Below, piece by piece: positions 25,134 to 37,980 of a DNA stretch of 64,000 nt. Both the position numbers and the translations under genes were made by a program. Under the pieces are notes generated by a model. The model searched no databases and was not told the DNA's origin. It saw nothing but the letters and a program-made list of their open reading frames with translations. The stretch is from Parietaria judaica (Eukaryota; Streptophyta; Magnoliopsida; Rosales; Urticaceae): contig OX940860.1 in the NCBI GenBank assembly GCA_954871525.1, forward strand, positions 30,784,001-30,848,000, given 5' to 3'. Numbering within the stretch: position 1 is the first letter of the stretch; every line of letters starts with the position of its first letter.

Positions 25134-25768
25134 ATGAATACTTGAATTATTCTCTGATCTCTCCCTTTGCAAGTTAGTTCTTGTACATTGTTTCTATGCA
25201 GTTGGTACGTTTATAAAATATATACTGTATTCTCTTTCTATGTTAAGTAGCCATATAATGCCAGACAAGGAAGACACTGATATGACCCAAACCCGACCGT
25301 TAAAGAAAAACGAAGACACTGATGACGGGAAATATTGAATTATTGGCATCAATCTCTTATAATGGCAAAATCAGAGGCGTGACATTAACGGGGCAATTGA
25401 GACGGACAACCCAATTCTGCTATGCTTTTTGAGTATTTAATTCCACACAATTGAATGTTTTTAGATACCGTCCCATTTAAACAATTTTGGGTACTTATGC
25501 CGCTACTGAAAATTAACAGTATGTTAGTTAATTTACCCCTGAACAGGTCTACGAGAAACTAAACAAGATCTTCATACAAAACAGAAGCTTAAGAAAAGCT
25601 TGGAAAGTATTTAAGAGCCTGGAGTGACATAAATAAAGTATGGATTACATTGAATTCCTACATTAGGAAGCTAATTTATGGTTAATACATATATATATCA
25701 GCGAAATTCAAACCCGTAAATCCCTCCCGGGAAAATAGTCTGACAGTTCCGAAATTAGTCGCTCCGGT
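25134..25768. other. Tail-to-tail intergenic spacer
   Basis: Contains the 3' UTRs of the convergent Myb/SANT-like and Di19 genes. No other coding or RNA signal seen. Confidence 0.5.
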
Positions 25769-27289
25769 TCATAAGTCGTCGTTCAGGAAGGTTGACATTA
25801 GCATTCCCCGTACAAACTCGCATCTCCGAGCCTGCTCTTCTTGGTCCTTCTCCGACAATGGCGGCGGATCGCTGACACTGTAGAAAAAGTCAACGTTCAG
25901 AAAGTCGAATCGAATAGCACACTAAACACTAGCAAAAAATCGTGACCGATGGATATTTGGTGGCGTGGCGTCTATTACCTTTCCGATAATGTCGGCTTTG
26001 AGCTTTCTTGTTCCTGTTTCTCTTCTAAGCTTGCATCAGAAGAAGCAGGCAATAGTTTATCCGACTTGTCTATGGAGCGTGTGTTGTTAACAAACGACAA
26101 CAATGGATCGAGCGCCGTGAGAGAGGTAGAGGCAGAAGAAAGCGATGATCGCCCAGCGAGACCCAATCGATATTGCACATCTTCCAACTCCTTTCTCGAC
26201 AGAGAAATGGTCCGGAACTCGTCCTTGTAGTCGTAGTAAGGCTTCAATTTCTGGTGGCCGTAATCTAATGTCAAGGAGTCCAAACCCAAACTCAACTAGT
26301 AACAAACAACATCCAAACCGCAATTATACGAATGCAGATAAAGAATCGGGAATTTAAGCAAAGCGACAAGAATCCTGAAACAAAATGAAATTTACGAAAA
26401 AGGATATCTTTAAGACGTCCAAATGCTGAGACGTAATGTGACCGACCATGTCCTTTTTAACCCTCGCAGAGCACACAGTGCAGACCTGGAATACAATTAG
26501 TTTCAGTTCCGGTTTCGAGTAATTTTATAGAATAAAGGTCTATTAAGCAAGAATCAAGAGGATGTTAAAGGCAAAAGCATGTGTGAAGAATTAATATGTA
26601 TTAATGTGATTGTAAATTGCTAGAAAGGGAAACTTTTAACGTGGAAAGACAAAAAGATACAATAGGATTTTCATATATAATATACATGTATACACTAAAT
26701 GGACGAGTTTAATTTGTGTGGACCGACCATAAAGTTTGAAAAGCATCATCATCATCATGACTATCTTTTCCAGTTTACAATTTCTCTGGTTTGATTATGC
26801 AAAAAGTTTAATCTTTTTGGCTCAAGATGTTTAGCTACTGATGAAGATGGCGGAATCTGATGAACACCGACATCGAATTGTTGAAATCAAGCTTTTTCTT
26901 TAAGCACATCGAATTAGAAACATCCATGGAGATCAGTTCAATTAGATCACTAACCCCGGATTTCGATTCGGAATGGTGTTCTTCGTCGATGTGGTAGCAG
27001 AGCTCGAGCAAATCAAAATCCTCGGCGCAATACGGGCACGGAAACTCCAACCCCGAATCCTCATCCTCTTCTCCCTCGAACTCGTCGATCTCGATGAAAT
27101 ATTCTGCGCTCAATCAAATCCAGAGCAAACGATCGGCCAAAATCGAGGTTTCCAATACGAGAAAATCGCCAAAAGCTCGAAATTCAACGAGTCAAAATCG
27201 AGGAAAATACCAGGCTGAGACTTGTGCGTGGATCGGTAGCTTCTGGAGGAAGCTGGAGAGAGACCGTAGCTCCAAACCGCGTCCTCCAT
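25769..27289 (-). CDS. DI19: Di19 family C2H2 zinc-finger protein
   Basis: Dehydration-induced 19 family: a nuclear zinc-finger protein implicated in drought, salt and light responses. Five exons, 27289-27211, 27103-26955, 26485-26396, 26295-25979 and 25877-25769, total 744 nt (247 aa), within the family range. The paired, unusual fingers are intact: Cys49/Cys52/His64/His69 (PCPYCAEDF...HIDEEH) and Cys78/Cys81/His92/His97 (VCTVCSARV...HITSQH). The C-terminal Di19 block with RCEFVRGMLMSTFLNDDL ends the protein. The usual basic KRK segment after finger 2 is not obvious; the exon 3/4 junction reads LKISFF-LSLG, so this junction is the least certain part. N-terminus MEDAVWSYGLS matches the family's usual opening. 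Confidence 0.87.
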
Positions 27290-28657
27290 GGGAGCTTGAA
27301 TTGGCTATACCTCAAGCTGAATTTAAAATTTAAAATTAAAAAAGAATTGGAAGGAGAAAAAGAGAGCTCTTCTTCTGTGGGAAGTGAAGACACAGATATA
27401 GATTGAGAGAAACCTGAGGTGCGTTTTCGTCTTTATAGCGCGTGGGGTTTTGAGGACTGGAAAAGAAAAAAGTTGTTTGCGGCAAAAATACTCGATTTTA
27501 ACGGAAATTACACTTAATTACTCATTTTCGAATTGGACAGAAAAATATGTGAAAGTTATAAAATTATATCAACAAAACGGCAGAAATGTTGACGTGTTAC
27601 ACGGTGTCGCCCTTTATATTGCTACAGTTTTATAACCTATAAGTATTGTTTGTAAAAATTCAAATATAATCTTTTTACCACAAATAATAAAAAAAGATAA
27701 TTGCCTCAAAGATACCTAGTTCTAAACTATTTATGCCGGTATATTTAAAAAATACTCAAAGGCCAAAAGAGTGTTTCGATTCCGTCCGCGCTCTATTAAG
27801 GTATGCTACACTTGAAACTCACATGTATCTGTACAATTTGATTTTGAAAAATTAATTATTCAATATTTTTATTAAAATAGAGACTCATGCGTGTCTCTGT
27901 CTTGATACAACATGTTGAGTAGATGCGAATAGAATTGAAGTTTGGTAGTGTTTTGTGGCTTAAATAAAAAATATAACGGTACGCTTGGTAAAAAGTGAGT
28001 AGTTATGCCATAAATATATCAAAAAGTACAGAAAGTAAGAAAGTGAAGAAAATACGTGGAAGTGACGATGGAGCTTCGGGTCTTTTTGTGGTTTGGGATT
28101 CTTAGCGAGCACGAATCCTGCTTTTTTGTTTTTGCAGGTAGGTCCTTCAACTCTTACTTATTTACGGAAAACCACCCCAACTACCTTACGACCGACTTTC
28201 CTCGGTTGCGAGCGCGGTGACTTTTGTACCCTTGAGATTCGTGAGGAATTACGGTTATGACAAGTGGCTTTCTTGGCTTCGCCGTTCTTGACCGAGGGGG
28301 TGTTCTCGTCTTTTCTGGTATTTGTCGGTTTCGTTTCGCGGGGGATTATAATTGGGCCCATTAAGCCCACTTGTCAAGAGAGTAAAAACGCGCTGATCAT
28401 TTTAAAACAATTTATTTATTTTATTCTTTTAACTTTTGAAGTGTTCAATTGTTGTAGTAGTAAGTATTTAATCTAAACTCTAAAGTGTTAATTTATTTTA
28501 CATTTTTTTTAAAATATGTATCGCTGATTTTTTATAGTATGTTGTCAAAGTTGATGACCATTGTTTTGGTAATTTCTTTGTTACTTTTAACTTTAATCAT
28601 GAATTGTTTTATTTATATGTGTATTGAATATAATATAAGGTTTCAACTTCTATATAA
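27290..28657. other. Intergenic region upstream of Di19
   Basis: Contains the presumed minus-strand promoter of Di19. No coding gene recognised; short frames near 28160-28480 lack domains. Confidence 0.5.
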
Positions 28658-28662
28658 GATAT

Positions 28663-29291
28663 TGTAGGAAACCTCTTCGAAATTGAAAACGTCGGGACTT
28701 GAATCACGCATGTGATGCGCTTTCCTAATAGTATTTCGAGCACCCGGAATCGTCTTCGAGTCTGCTTGCAAGAATACCCAGGATAAGACAAGCCTTAATG
28801 AACGAAAATCACAAGACGAAGTGAAATTCGAACAATAAGCAAGAACACGTTTCTGGAGAGTGTTTGTGAGTACGAAATGAATACAGAGAGCAGAATTAAC
28901 GTTTCTGTTTCAGAAAACGAAAATAAAAGGACCCAAAAAACAGTTACACGTTGTGAAGGTAGCGACCCTTCACAAGTAGCAGTTAATAAGTGCCTCAAGT
29001 GCGCCTACAAGAGGCCACGCCGGTGGCGACACCGGCGAAGGCGGCGTTGCGAAAGCGTGAGGTGGCATGGTCTCGCCACCTCGCCTCCACACGGCACTCA
29101 TGTGGCATACTTATCACTATGCCATATGTTGAGCTCACATCACTATTGTTTTCCTTATATATTGCACAAACTCTTTGTAATTAATCAATGTGTGACTTTT
29201 CACATTCCCACATTTACTCTCAACTCAACACATTATACTAGCTCATTTATTAGAACATTTATTGGTCATTTATTATTAATAAATTCCAACA
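28663..29291. mobile_element. Solo LTR (629 bp)
   Basis: Starts TGTAGGAAACC and ends AATTCCAACA, with TG...CA termini. A perfect 5-bp duplication GATAT flanks it (28658-28662 and 29292-29296). No internal region or second LTR is adjacent, so it fits a solo LTR left by recombination between LTRs. The 160-codon frame at 28877-29359 overlaps it and is not a gene. It is unrelated to the LTRs at 4.8-8.8 kb. Confidence 0.8.
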
Positions 29292-29296
29292 GATAT

Positions 29297-29850
29297 ATGT
29301 TTGTTGATTTTTTATATAATTATATTGCTATTAAAGTTGGTGATCATGTATGTAGTTAATTTGTTTCTACATCATATATTATGTAATTGTAGTAAACAAG
29401 TTAAATGAACCTAATTAAATACGTAAACGAGTTTATTAATTTTGAAAATGTATAAATAAATATTACTTTCTGATTAATATTCAACCTATAGGCTATATAG
29501 CCTATAGTTATTTAGTTATGACATAAAAGTTAATTTATCAAGCCACAAAAAGAAAACGACAACCTTTTTTAAGCACGTTCCCAAAACGACGTGGCGAAAT
29601 GTGAATTATTGTAGAATTTAGAGGCCAAATGATCAATATTGACAAATTTTGGGGCGAAAATAAACTTGCTCAGTTGTTCTTCCTTCGCGATCAATTTTCC
29701 GATCTCCATTTCCTCGCGGATCAAATTCTCCGTTGAATAACTCAGGGAAATTCCGATTTCATCTTATTCGTTGCTCGATCTTGGTTTGATTTCAGTTCAG
29801 AGCGATCGATTTTCGAACTGTTCGATTCTGGAGTTTTTCGCCGTTCAACA
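29297..29850. other. Promoter/5' leader region of the SYP4 gene
   Basis: Becomes less AT-rich from about 29650, and the final ~170 bp read like a 5' UTR. No other gene seen. Confidence 0.45.
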
Positions 29851-32288
29851 ATGGCGACGAGGAATCGGACGGTGATGTTCAAGAAGCACAGGGACGCAGT
29901 GAAGAGCGTGCGAGCTCCTTTGTCTTCCTCGTCGGCGTCCGGTTCGGGCGGTCCGGTGATTGAGATGACGTCTCTGCTTGGCTCGAAGCGGTCCGGTTAC
30001 GGTCCTCTCAGCACCAGTGATGAGCCAGGTCCTTCAAGGTATGCAATGGCTTCTGCTTTGCTTTTCTGTTTGGATGGTCCAGAATTCACCTCCATGAGAG
30101 TGAGTTCGTTCGATGTGGAAATTAGTTGTTTTCGGTGAATGTAGAGCAACTAGGCGTATTACTTGACCTAATTTAGCTGGAGATGGAGTGATGTTTGTCT
30201 TTTGATTCAATATTTGTTCGTTTGACTGGAATTTTGATCAAAATTTATCCTTAACTTTTGGTATAAGCTCAACATGGATCAACACTTGCTTTACAATTGT
30301 TTATGCTCTTTCTAATTAGTCAGTGCGAAGCTCGATTTTTCGGTTTAATTCACATGGTTTTGTAGTTATAGCATTTGATTTCTGATATTATCCCGCTAAA
30401 TTGTGTGTATGGTTCGATAGTGATGTGTTTACTGTGGGTTTACCACCTGATTGGGTGGATGATTCTGAAGAGATAGCTGCAAATATTCAACGGGCGCGGG
30501 TCAAAATGGCCGAGTTAGCTAAGGCTCACTCGAAGGCTTTGATGCCGTCTTTTGGGGATGGCCAGGAAGATCAACACACAATCGAGAAACTTACTCAGGA
30601 AATCACGGGTTTGTTGAGAAGGTCCGAGAAGACCCTGAAAAGATTATCGGCGGGCGGATCATCCGAGGAGTCTAATGTTAGGAAAAATGTGCAGGTACAT
30701 TTACGCGATATGTGGTTGATTTATACTGCTACTTTCCAATGATTTACTAGAGTATATGGGAAATCGCTTCTAGAACCAGAACCAATTAATGTCAATGAGT
30801 GAAGATTCTGTAGAATGTATCTATTTTCTTATATGGGTTGACCTATTTCTTAGATTTTTTTTTTTCTGACAGCGATCACTTGCATCAGATCTTCAAAATC
30901 TGTCAATGGACCTGAGGAAAAAACAGTCGATATACTTGAAGCGTTTACGGCAGCAAAAGGAGGTCCGTGCTATAGAAACGTGCATTGACCTATGAGCTTA
31001 AACCAAAACCACTCTACTTTTCCTCATTGGCACTCTCCACATGTAGGGAAACGAGGGGGCTGACTTGGAGATGAACTTGAACGGTGGTAAATCACGACTA
31101 CAAGACGACGAATTTGCAGATATGGTGAGTTTCTCTCTCTCATGGGTCCAATTGTTTTTACACGACTTTTAACTCTTCCAATTTTTTGTCACTGTTTCTC
31201 AAAGCTTTTGGTATTGTCATAATTGTTGCCTTCACTATTTTCGCTTATATATTCATGCGTTTTAAAAAAAAAAATTGTGAATCAAATGTTGGTGAACCTA
31301 CCCAGGGTTTTAGTGATCATCAAATGTCTAAGCTAAAGAAGAGCGAACGTTTTTCGGAGGAACGGGAGAGAGAGATCAGACAGGTAACTTAGTTAAATAT
31401 GCAGTTTTGACCATCAGTTCCATCTTCACACCCCGGTCTTGAGTTTAAAAACAGTTGATTTATGATTGCTTGCAGGTTGTGGAATCTACCAATGAGCTCG
31501 CTCAAATCATGAAGGACCTCTCCGTTCTCGTGATCGATCAGGTTAAAGCATCATCTTTACTCCGTGTTAAACAGTTATAATCTTTAGCGGAAATGAATTA
31601 CGAATATTCTGTGTTAGAGCAGGGAACGATAGTTGATCGCATTGATTACAACATTCAAAATGTTTCAATGTCGATTGAGGAAGGTTTGAAGCAACTTCAG
31701 AAGGTCCTCTCTTACACTGTTACACCTGTTTATTATATTAATGTCGGCAATATATAATATATATATATATACACACATATGGTTTTAGGAACAACGAACA
31801 AATGGGAAAGATATCAATGGACCATAAATCACAAAAAAATGAGTTAGGAAAAAATAAAAATCTAAGATCATGTTTGTTATAACTATTGATAAGACCCGAG
31901 GCAAAACTCAAACACGAATCAATGGAAATTCACTGAAGTAATGAACCCCCGATTGTTCATTGCATTATAAACGGAAAACGGTCTCCTTCAAGAACATGAC
32001 TAGAGTCGAGCTCTCCTTAAAGATGCAAGAATACAAAAGTCAAAGAAACCTGCTGTCTCTTGTTGGATTAACGCCTAATATAAGGATTAAGAAATCTTAA
32101 TAAATTTTAATTACAAACTACCTACAAGGCCCTTGATTACCTAAGAAAACGTATAACTCGGGAATTTTGGATCGCAGGCGGAGAGAAGCCAGAAGCAAGG
32201 AGGAATGGTGAAGTGCGCAACAGTACTCGTTATCATGTGCTTCATCATGATAGTCCTTTTGCTTTTCAAGGAGATTATAATGAGATAA
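29851..32288 (+). CDS. SYP4: SYP4-type syntaxin (trans-Golgi Qa-SNARE)
   Basis: Qa-SNARE of the SYP41/42/43 group (Tlg2/syntaxin-16 relatives), which acts at the trans-Golgi network with VPS45, VTI12, SYP61 and YKT61. Eight exons: 29851-30038, 30421-30694, 30873-30962, 31047-31124, 31306-31383, 31476-31541, 31623-31703, 32178-32288; total 966 nt, 321 aa (family about 320-330). It opens MATRNRTVMFKKHRDA, the short N-terminal peptide conserved in this group. The SNARE helix includes LAQIMKDLSVLVIDQG, with the zero-layer Gln at residue 258. One C-terminal anchor runs from about residue 298 to 316, followed by a short KEIIMR tail. Exon 8 is separated by a 474-bp intron. All splice sites are GT-AG. 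Which SYP4 paralogue it is cannot be settled here. Confidence 0.93.
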
Positions 32289-32827
32289 TAATACACTTGT
32301 TTCTTCACCGGGAATTGACTCGGATATTGGTGTCCGGCGCAAGTTTTGACTGCATCAGAGAGGCCATTTATACTCACAGGGGTGTATTTGTTTGTTACTG
32401 TTCTTCATCCAAGCATGTCAATCGATGAAAAGCCATTTAAGTTCTATTCTATATATATATATATTTAATTTGTTGTCGCTTTCTGAAATATTGTTGTTTC
32501 TCTTTGTCTTTAATTTTCTTTGCTTTGTCGTTAGGCTTAATCCTAGGTGATCATATAAGCTTAAACTCCCAAATCACAATCAATCTAAATATATATAAAT
32601 AAAAGCATAAAAATAGTCTGAATATTATCATTTTTTTTTACGTATCATAATATATGTCGAGGTAATTAATATATTTGATGACCCGACCCAAAGCAACGAA
32701 ATTATTGGATTTGGTTTAATGCAATCCAAATCTCTTTGAGGTAATTAGGCTGAGTTGGATTTTTTAACCGATTGGATTGGGTTAATTTTGCTACTAAGTG
32801 TAAACAAATATAGTAAGTGGTAGTTTA
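32289..32827. other. Intergenic, 3' flank of SYP4
   Basis: AT-rich, no gene seen. The end at 32828-32835 is the left target duplication of the hAT element. Confidence 0.5.
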
Positions 32828-33484
32828 GTTTGGCTTAGGGGTGCAAATAAAATCCGGAAATGCGGGTTTTAATCCGCATCCGGACCGTAACCGTATTTTA
32901 AAAAAATCGGAACCGTATTAATCCGGGTTAAACCGGAACCGGTTTAATTAAAAAACCGCATCCGGATTAAAGCAGATCCGGGTCCGGATCCAAAGAATGA
33001 AACACCCGGAACCCGGATAGTAGGTTACAAAAACCCGCTTATTTAATGTATATATAAAATATCTAGAATTTTTTACCCATAAAAATACCTTATTATTTCT
33101 CTTATTTGTCTAGCCAAAATGATGTCGTTAAGGGTCATGAATTGAATCCTGATTATATCTCTAAAGTGATGCGTTTCACTTAGGGTTTCTTTCTTTTGTT
33201 CTTTTCCTCTTCATTTCTCACTGCGCCGCTTCCTTGCCCACACATTCCTCTCTCTCATCCTCGCGACCTTCTCTCCTCTAAAAAAACCGTTGATTTTCGA
33301 AGTTAAGCTGGAGGACATGTAGCATCTGGGGCCTCAACTGCCGGTACTAATGATAAGGTATTCAATCTTCAACGATTTCGCTCTGGTTCTTAAGATAAAA
33401 TCTTTAAACGTTTATATGGATTTTTTTGCATTCTACTTGTACATAGTTCTTAAGAAGATAAACTCTTAAAAAGTTTAAAGTATT

Positions 33485-35071
33485 CAAGGTTCAACTTATC
33501 GAGATAACCGATAAATTGCTTGCCGTTATCGACGGATTAATTGACGGATAACCGGATTATCGATGGAAAACTAATAATACTGTAGCTTACCGATTACCGA
33601 TACTTATCGAGGATTATCGATGGATTATCGACACTTTTCGATACTTATCGACGTAAAACTTACTAAATATTTTTATAATATCATACAAACATATGAAGAT
33701 AAAGTCATACACACATAGTCCTATAACACCAATAAAACATAGTCTCACAAATGTATCAAACACATAGTCCAACAACTCATACACATAATAGATAGGTAAT
33801 AGGTAGAATGGTAGATAATACTCAAACTCAAACCGACTTCTCGTGATTCCGCCAACTCTGATCTCCTTCCCGCAATAATTGCACTTGAAACTCGAGTTGT
33901 TGCTCGGATCCCCATAGGGAGTGCAATACTCCCTCGCAAGATTGTCTTTACTCATCTTCAACCTAAACAAAAAGAAGAATTACGAGACTAGTTAAAAACA
34001 GCAAGACAAATGGCAAAAATAGGTACTTTTGCCGCAAAAAACAATTTTACCTCAAAAAACAAATTCAATTCCACCAAAATCTCACATTATTGTAGGAATA
34101 AATATTTAATGAAAGCTAACAGCAAGAAAAGTCAGTAGATTACCGGAAAAATCACAAGAAGATAAACTTAAAAGACTTTTGCCGCAATTATGTTAAAAGC
34201 CAAATTATCGTCAAATCTGAAAAGAAATTACACCAAAAACTCAGATTAATATTTCAAAAAATATTTAATGAATGAAAACACCCAAAAAAATGAGTAGAAT
34301 ACGTCACAAATCACAAAAAGATCAACTTCAAATATTTTTGCCGCAATTATGAGGAAATCCGAAATTATCATCTAATCTGCCTAAAAATCACCAACAAACA
34401 CATATTTCTTACTAAATACTAATTACAATCTTTTAAAGCATACACAAACAATAAATCATAAAAAAATATCTATATTTTGAGCAAATTTAAAAATTCAAAA
34501 CTTTGTATACTTTTGCCTATACAAATCCGAATTTCCTCTAAATCTAACAAAATAATTACAAACTAAGTCATCAAAACAAGTTTTCATCAATATATATTCA
34601 TAAGAATGCAAAAAAAACAACTCAAAATCACAAAAGTACTAATCTTTACCCATTGAAGAATATAACTCATATGTGAACAACTAACTCTTTAGTTTTGAAC
34701 TCATGTAAATCTTCTAAGAATCGTAAAAATGAGTAAATATCAAAGAAAAAAATGCATGATTCATACATATCTATGATTATAACTCCTAAATTTACCAAAA
34801 AGTTCGCACAAATTTGAAAAAATTCGGAGAAAAACGCTTAAATAAAAACTTTGCAAACTTTTGCCAAATATATTTTTAATTGCACCGAAAAGTCCCTCAA
34901 TTTTACACTGCAAAAAACGATAATCCATTGGAAAATGATTTATCGATTATCTCGATTATCGGCGATAAGTTATCAAAACGACAACTAGTGTAGTGGATTA
35001 TTTATCGGTTACTATCGGTAAGCTCGATAATCGTCGGTAATCGTCGATAATCGTCGGTAAGTCGAACCTTG
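33485..35071 (-). mobile_element. Second hAT-like element nested in the first (1,587 bp)
   Basis: Terminal repeats: left CAAGGTTCAACTTATCGA, right (reverse complement) CAAGGTTCGACTTACCGA. The 8-bp flanks are AAAGTATT (33477-33484) and AGAGTATT (35072-35079), with one mismatch. Subterminal arrays of ATCGA/TCGATAA/CGATAATC motifs occur at both ends. The interior is AT-rich but keeps a minus-strand BED-finger relic near its left end, so it appears to be an internally deleted hAT from another family. Confidence 0.82.
33839..33955 (-). pseudogene. BED zinc-finger relic of a hAT transposase
   Basis: About 39 codons, opening MSKDNLAREYCTP and continuing to a CNYCGKEIRVGGITR motif. This is the usual start of a plant hAT transposase, where CXXC begins the BED finger and the His pair should follow some 20 residues later. 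Here the frame runs into a hydrophobic AT-rich stretch with no such His. Only this exon fragment survives in the nested element. Confidence 0.7.
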
Positions 35072-35163
35072 AGAGTATTCATTATTAACTATTGATATTT
35101 TGTATTGTATTACACAACAAGCATCAGTGGACTGTGAACCTTGAATATTTTCAAACTTTGCAG

Positions 35164-37209
35164 ATTTTGAAATGGATGACCGATGTTGTGGTTGAAGCGA
35201 AAGGAAAAAGGAAAAGGATCAATGCATCAAATGTGTGGGAGTGTTTCACGAAGCTGCCGTGCGGTAAGAGAGCCAAGTGCAATTATTGTAGTAACACTTA
35301 TTCCAGCCCTTACTAGAATGGTACTACAAGTCTCACTAATCATATCAAAAGATGCAAATCTAGTCCATTCAAGGGGGAGTTAATAGATAAGAAACAACAA
35401 AAGCTTATATTTATGAAGACACCAGAGGGTGATGCGGGAAGTAATGTAAAACTTGGAGTTGCACAGTGGACGAAAGATGGATTTCGAAGGATGTTAGCTC
35501 GGTACCTTGTTATTGACGAGCTCCCGTTTCGGCATGTCGAAGGAGAAGGATTTAGAGAATACTCTCGGTACATGAATCCTATGTTCATTCCGATTTCAAG
35601 GACTACAGCTGCAAGTGACATTCGAAAGATGTACAAAGAGGACAAGATAGCGTTGAAGAAAGTCTTAAAAGGGAAAAAGCTAAGCATAACAACTGACTGT
35701 TGGACATCAATACAAAATGTCAGCTACATGTGTGTCACAGCTCATTGGATCGACTCAAATTGGAAGCTGCAAAAACGGATTATAAGTTTTGCTCATGTTG
35801 AAGACCACACAGGGGAGACTTTGAGTCAGGAATTGATGGATTGCTTCGAGGAGTGGGGAATAACCGATATCCAATCGATTACTATGGATAATGTTGCTGC
35901 AAACGATGTATGTGCTAAAAGATTGAAGACAAAGATGATAGAATCAAAGTGGAATTTGCTTGAGAATGGTGAGCTTCTACATGTGCGATGCGCGTGTCAT
36001 ATTCTAAATCTCGTCGTGGGAGTCGGTTTGACGCAACTAACAAGCTCAATTTCTGCTATACGCAATGCGGTAAGATATGCTAGGTCTTCTCCGGCACGGT
36101 CGAAGCGATTCAATGAGATGGTTGAGAAACAAAAGATCGAGTCAAAAGCAAAATTGTGTATGGATGTGTGCACTAGATGGAACTCCACATATCTTATGTT
36201 GGAATCTGCTCTCAAATTTCGTTCTGCTTTTGATCGAATGAAGGAAGATTTATACTTTCGAGCTCATTTCAACGAGGGAAAGGTTGGCCCTCCTAATAAC
36301 AACGACTGGGAAAATGCCGTTACATTTGTAAGTTTCCTTAAGACTTTCTTCGATCTTACAGAGAGACTTAGTGGCACATAATATGCGACATCCAGTCTTT
36401 GTTTGACTGATATTTGTGAAGTCAAATCAAGACTTGACCTTCTTAGCAAATCTAAAAACGAGGTCGTCGTTAATATGGTTACCGAGATGCAGCTTAGGTT
36501 CAAAAAGTATTGGGGTGAAGCCAAGTTAATTAATCATGTGGTATTCCTTGGAAGTCTTCTTGATCCTAGGTATAAATTGGGCTATGTTGAGCATTGTCTT
36601 AAATTTTTATTTTGAGATACTGTGGCAGCGAAGGTTGTGGGAGATGTCAAATCACTATTTCTTAGGATGTTTGATGTGTATAATGGCGATAAGAATAGTG
36701 GTCTTTCTGCTTCTAGTTCCCCGCCAATGCAAGTTCACGATGATGAGGAACGAGCCTTCATAGTATCATCATACATACAGAAAAAAACAATTAATGCGGG
36801 AATGAAAAAATCAGAAGTTGATCAATATCTTTCCGATCCCGAAGAAAATCCTTCAAATCGCCAATTCGACGTACTTATGTGGTGGAATGTTAATGCCCAC
36901 AAGTATCCAGTGATTTCAAAGATAGCTAAACATATTCTAGCTATTCCTTCTTCTACTGTGGCTTCGGAATCGACATTTTCCACTAGTGGGCGCATTCTTG
37001 ATCCATATAGAAGTTCTTTACTTCCTAAGACGATTGAAGTTTTAGTTTGTCTAAAGAATTGGATTACCTCATCGAACGATATAGTGGTCGTAAGAGAGTT
37101 CATGGATGAGTATTTAACTGGGAATGATGAATTGGACACTGAGATTCCTTCCATTTTCTATTTTATAATATTTTACGATAATTTTAATATAGCATGTAAT
37201 TTTGACTAA
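35164..37209 (+). pseudogene. hAT transposase, three in-frame stop codons
   Basis: One continuous frame follows a TTGCAG splice-acceptor-like site. It carries an N-terminal BED zinc finger (NASNVWECF...CNYCSNTY...GTTSLTNHIKRC), the RNase H-like catalytic region (ITTDCWTS; VRCACHILNLVV; TRWNSTYLML) and the C-terminal hAT dimerisation domain (LMWWNVNAHKYPVISKIAKH...VASESTFSTSGRI). Translation is cut by TAG at 35314-35316 within the BED finger, TAA at 36379-36381 and TGA at 36613-36615. There are no frameshifts between them, so decay is by point mutation only. It would have catalysed cut-and-paste transposition of the surrounding element. Confidence 0.93.
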
Positions 37210-37767
37210 CTCAGTGTGATCTGTTTCTTTGTTTCAGAGGCAGCAGCAAACTGGATGTTTTTTTTGGACTTTTTGTATAGCAATATATGAATGATATTTT
37301 TGGGCTACATATAGAGATCCGGATTTTTTTTTGCGCTAAGTGTAGCAATCCGGATGTATAGCAAGATGATAACTATGTAAAGCAAACTGGATGATAGTAG
37401 GTTTATTAATATGTAGGTAGCAATGTGGATGTTTTTAAGACAGTCTGAAATATAAACTTTAACTATAATTATTTCAAAATCTGCTTTAATATAAAATTCA
37501 AGTTAATAACCAAAATTGAAGAAAAAAAAATCCGGATCCGGTTAAAAAAAAACCGTTTTTCTGTTTTAAAACCGGTTTTTAACCCGGATCCGGATTTCCG
37601 ATTTTTTAAAGAAAAATATCCGGATCCGGTTCTCAATTTCAGAAAACCCGGATTCCGGATCCGGGTACCGGGTATGGCAAAAAAACCGGGTACCCGGTCC
37701 GCTTGCACCCCTAGTTTGGCTGGTCCAATAACTTCCTGCTTTTATTAAATGGCATAAAAGACCCTTT

Positions 37768-37769
<2 letters not shown>

Positions 37770-37804
<35 letters not shown>
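37770..37804. repeat. (AT)n microsatellite
   Basis: Uninterrupted AT dinucleotide run of about 35 bp, just outside the hAT element. Confidence 0.95.
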
Positions 37805-37808
<4 letters not shown>

Positions 37809-37980
37809 ACCACGCATTAATACTTAATTTTATTAGTAATTTGCCGTCTAATAAATGCCTGCATGTATTCAAAAACGTGCTTTAAAGTAAAACTCTCGGG
37901 GATATTAAAACGCCGTCTGGCCGCTGTGTCAGCATTGAACACGTCCACGCCGAGACTAGAGAGTGTAGACGCAGCAGGGA

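Larger units (their letters stand above)
32836..37713 (+). mobile_element. Complete hAT transposon with decayed transposase (4,878 bp)
   Basis: The ends are TAGGGGTGCAAAT and GCACCCCTA. A perfect 8-bp duplication GTTTGGCT flanks it (32828-32835 and 37714-37721). Subterminal regions hold many CCGGATCC/AACCGG/CCGGTT motifs at both ends. It contains a full-length hAT transposase frame with three in-frame stops (35164-37209). Its 5' intron or leader has been invaded by another element (33485-35071). Without that insertion the element would be about 3.3 kb, normal for an autonomous plant hAT. Confidence 0.94.

Noticed and set aside
28690..28790. Possible tRNA
   Set aside because: Some CCCGGA/TCGAG-like motifs, but no cloverleaf or B box; lies within the solo LTR.
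28877..29359. 160-codon plus-strand frame with Arg-rich stretch
   Set aside because: Starts inside the solo LTR and runs past its end and target duplication; no domain.
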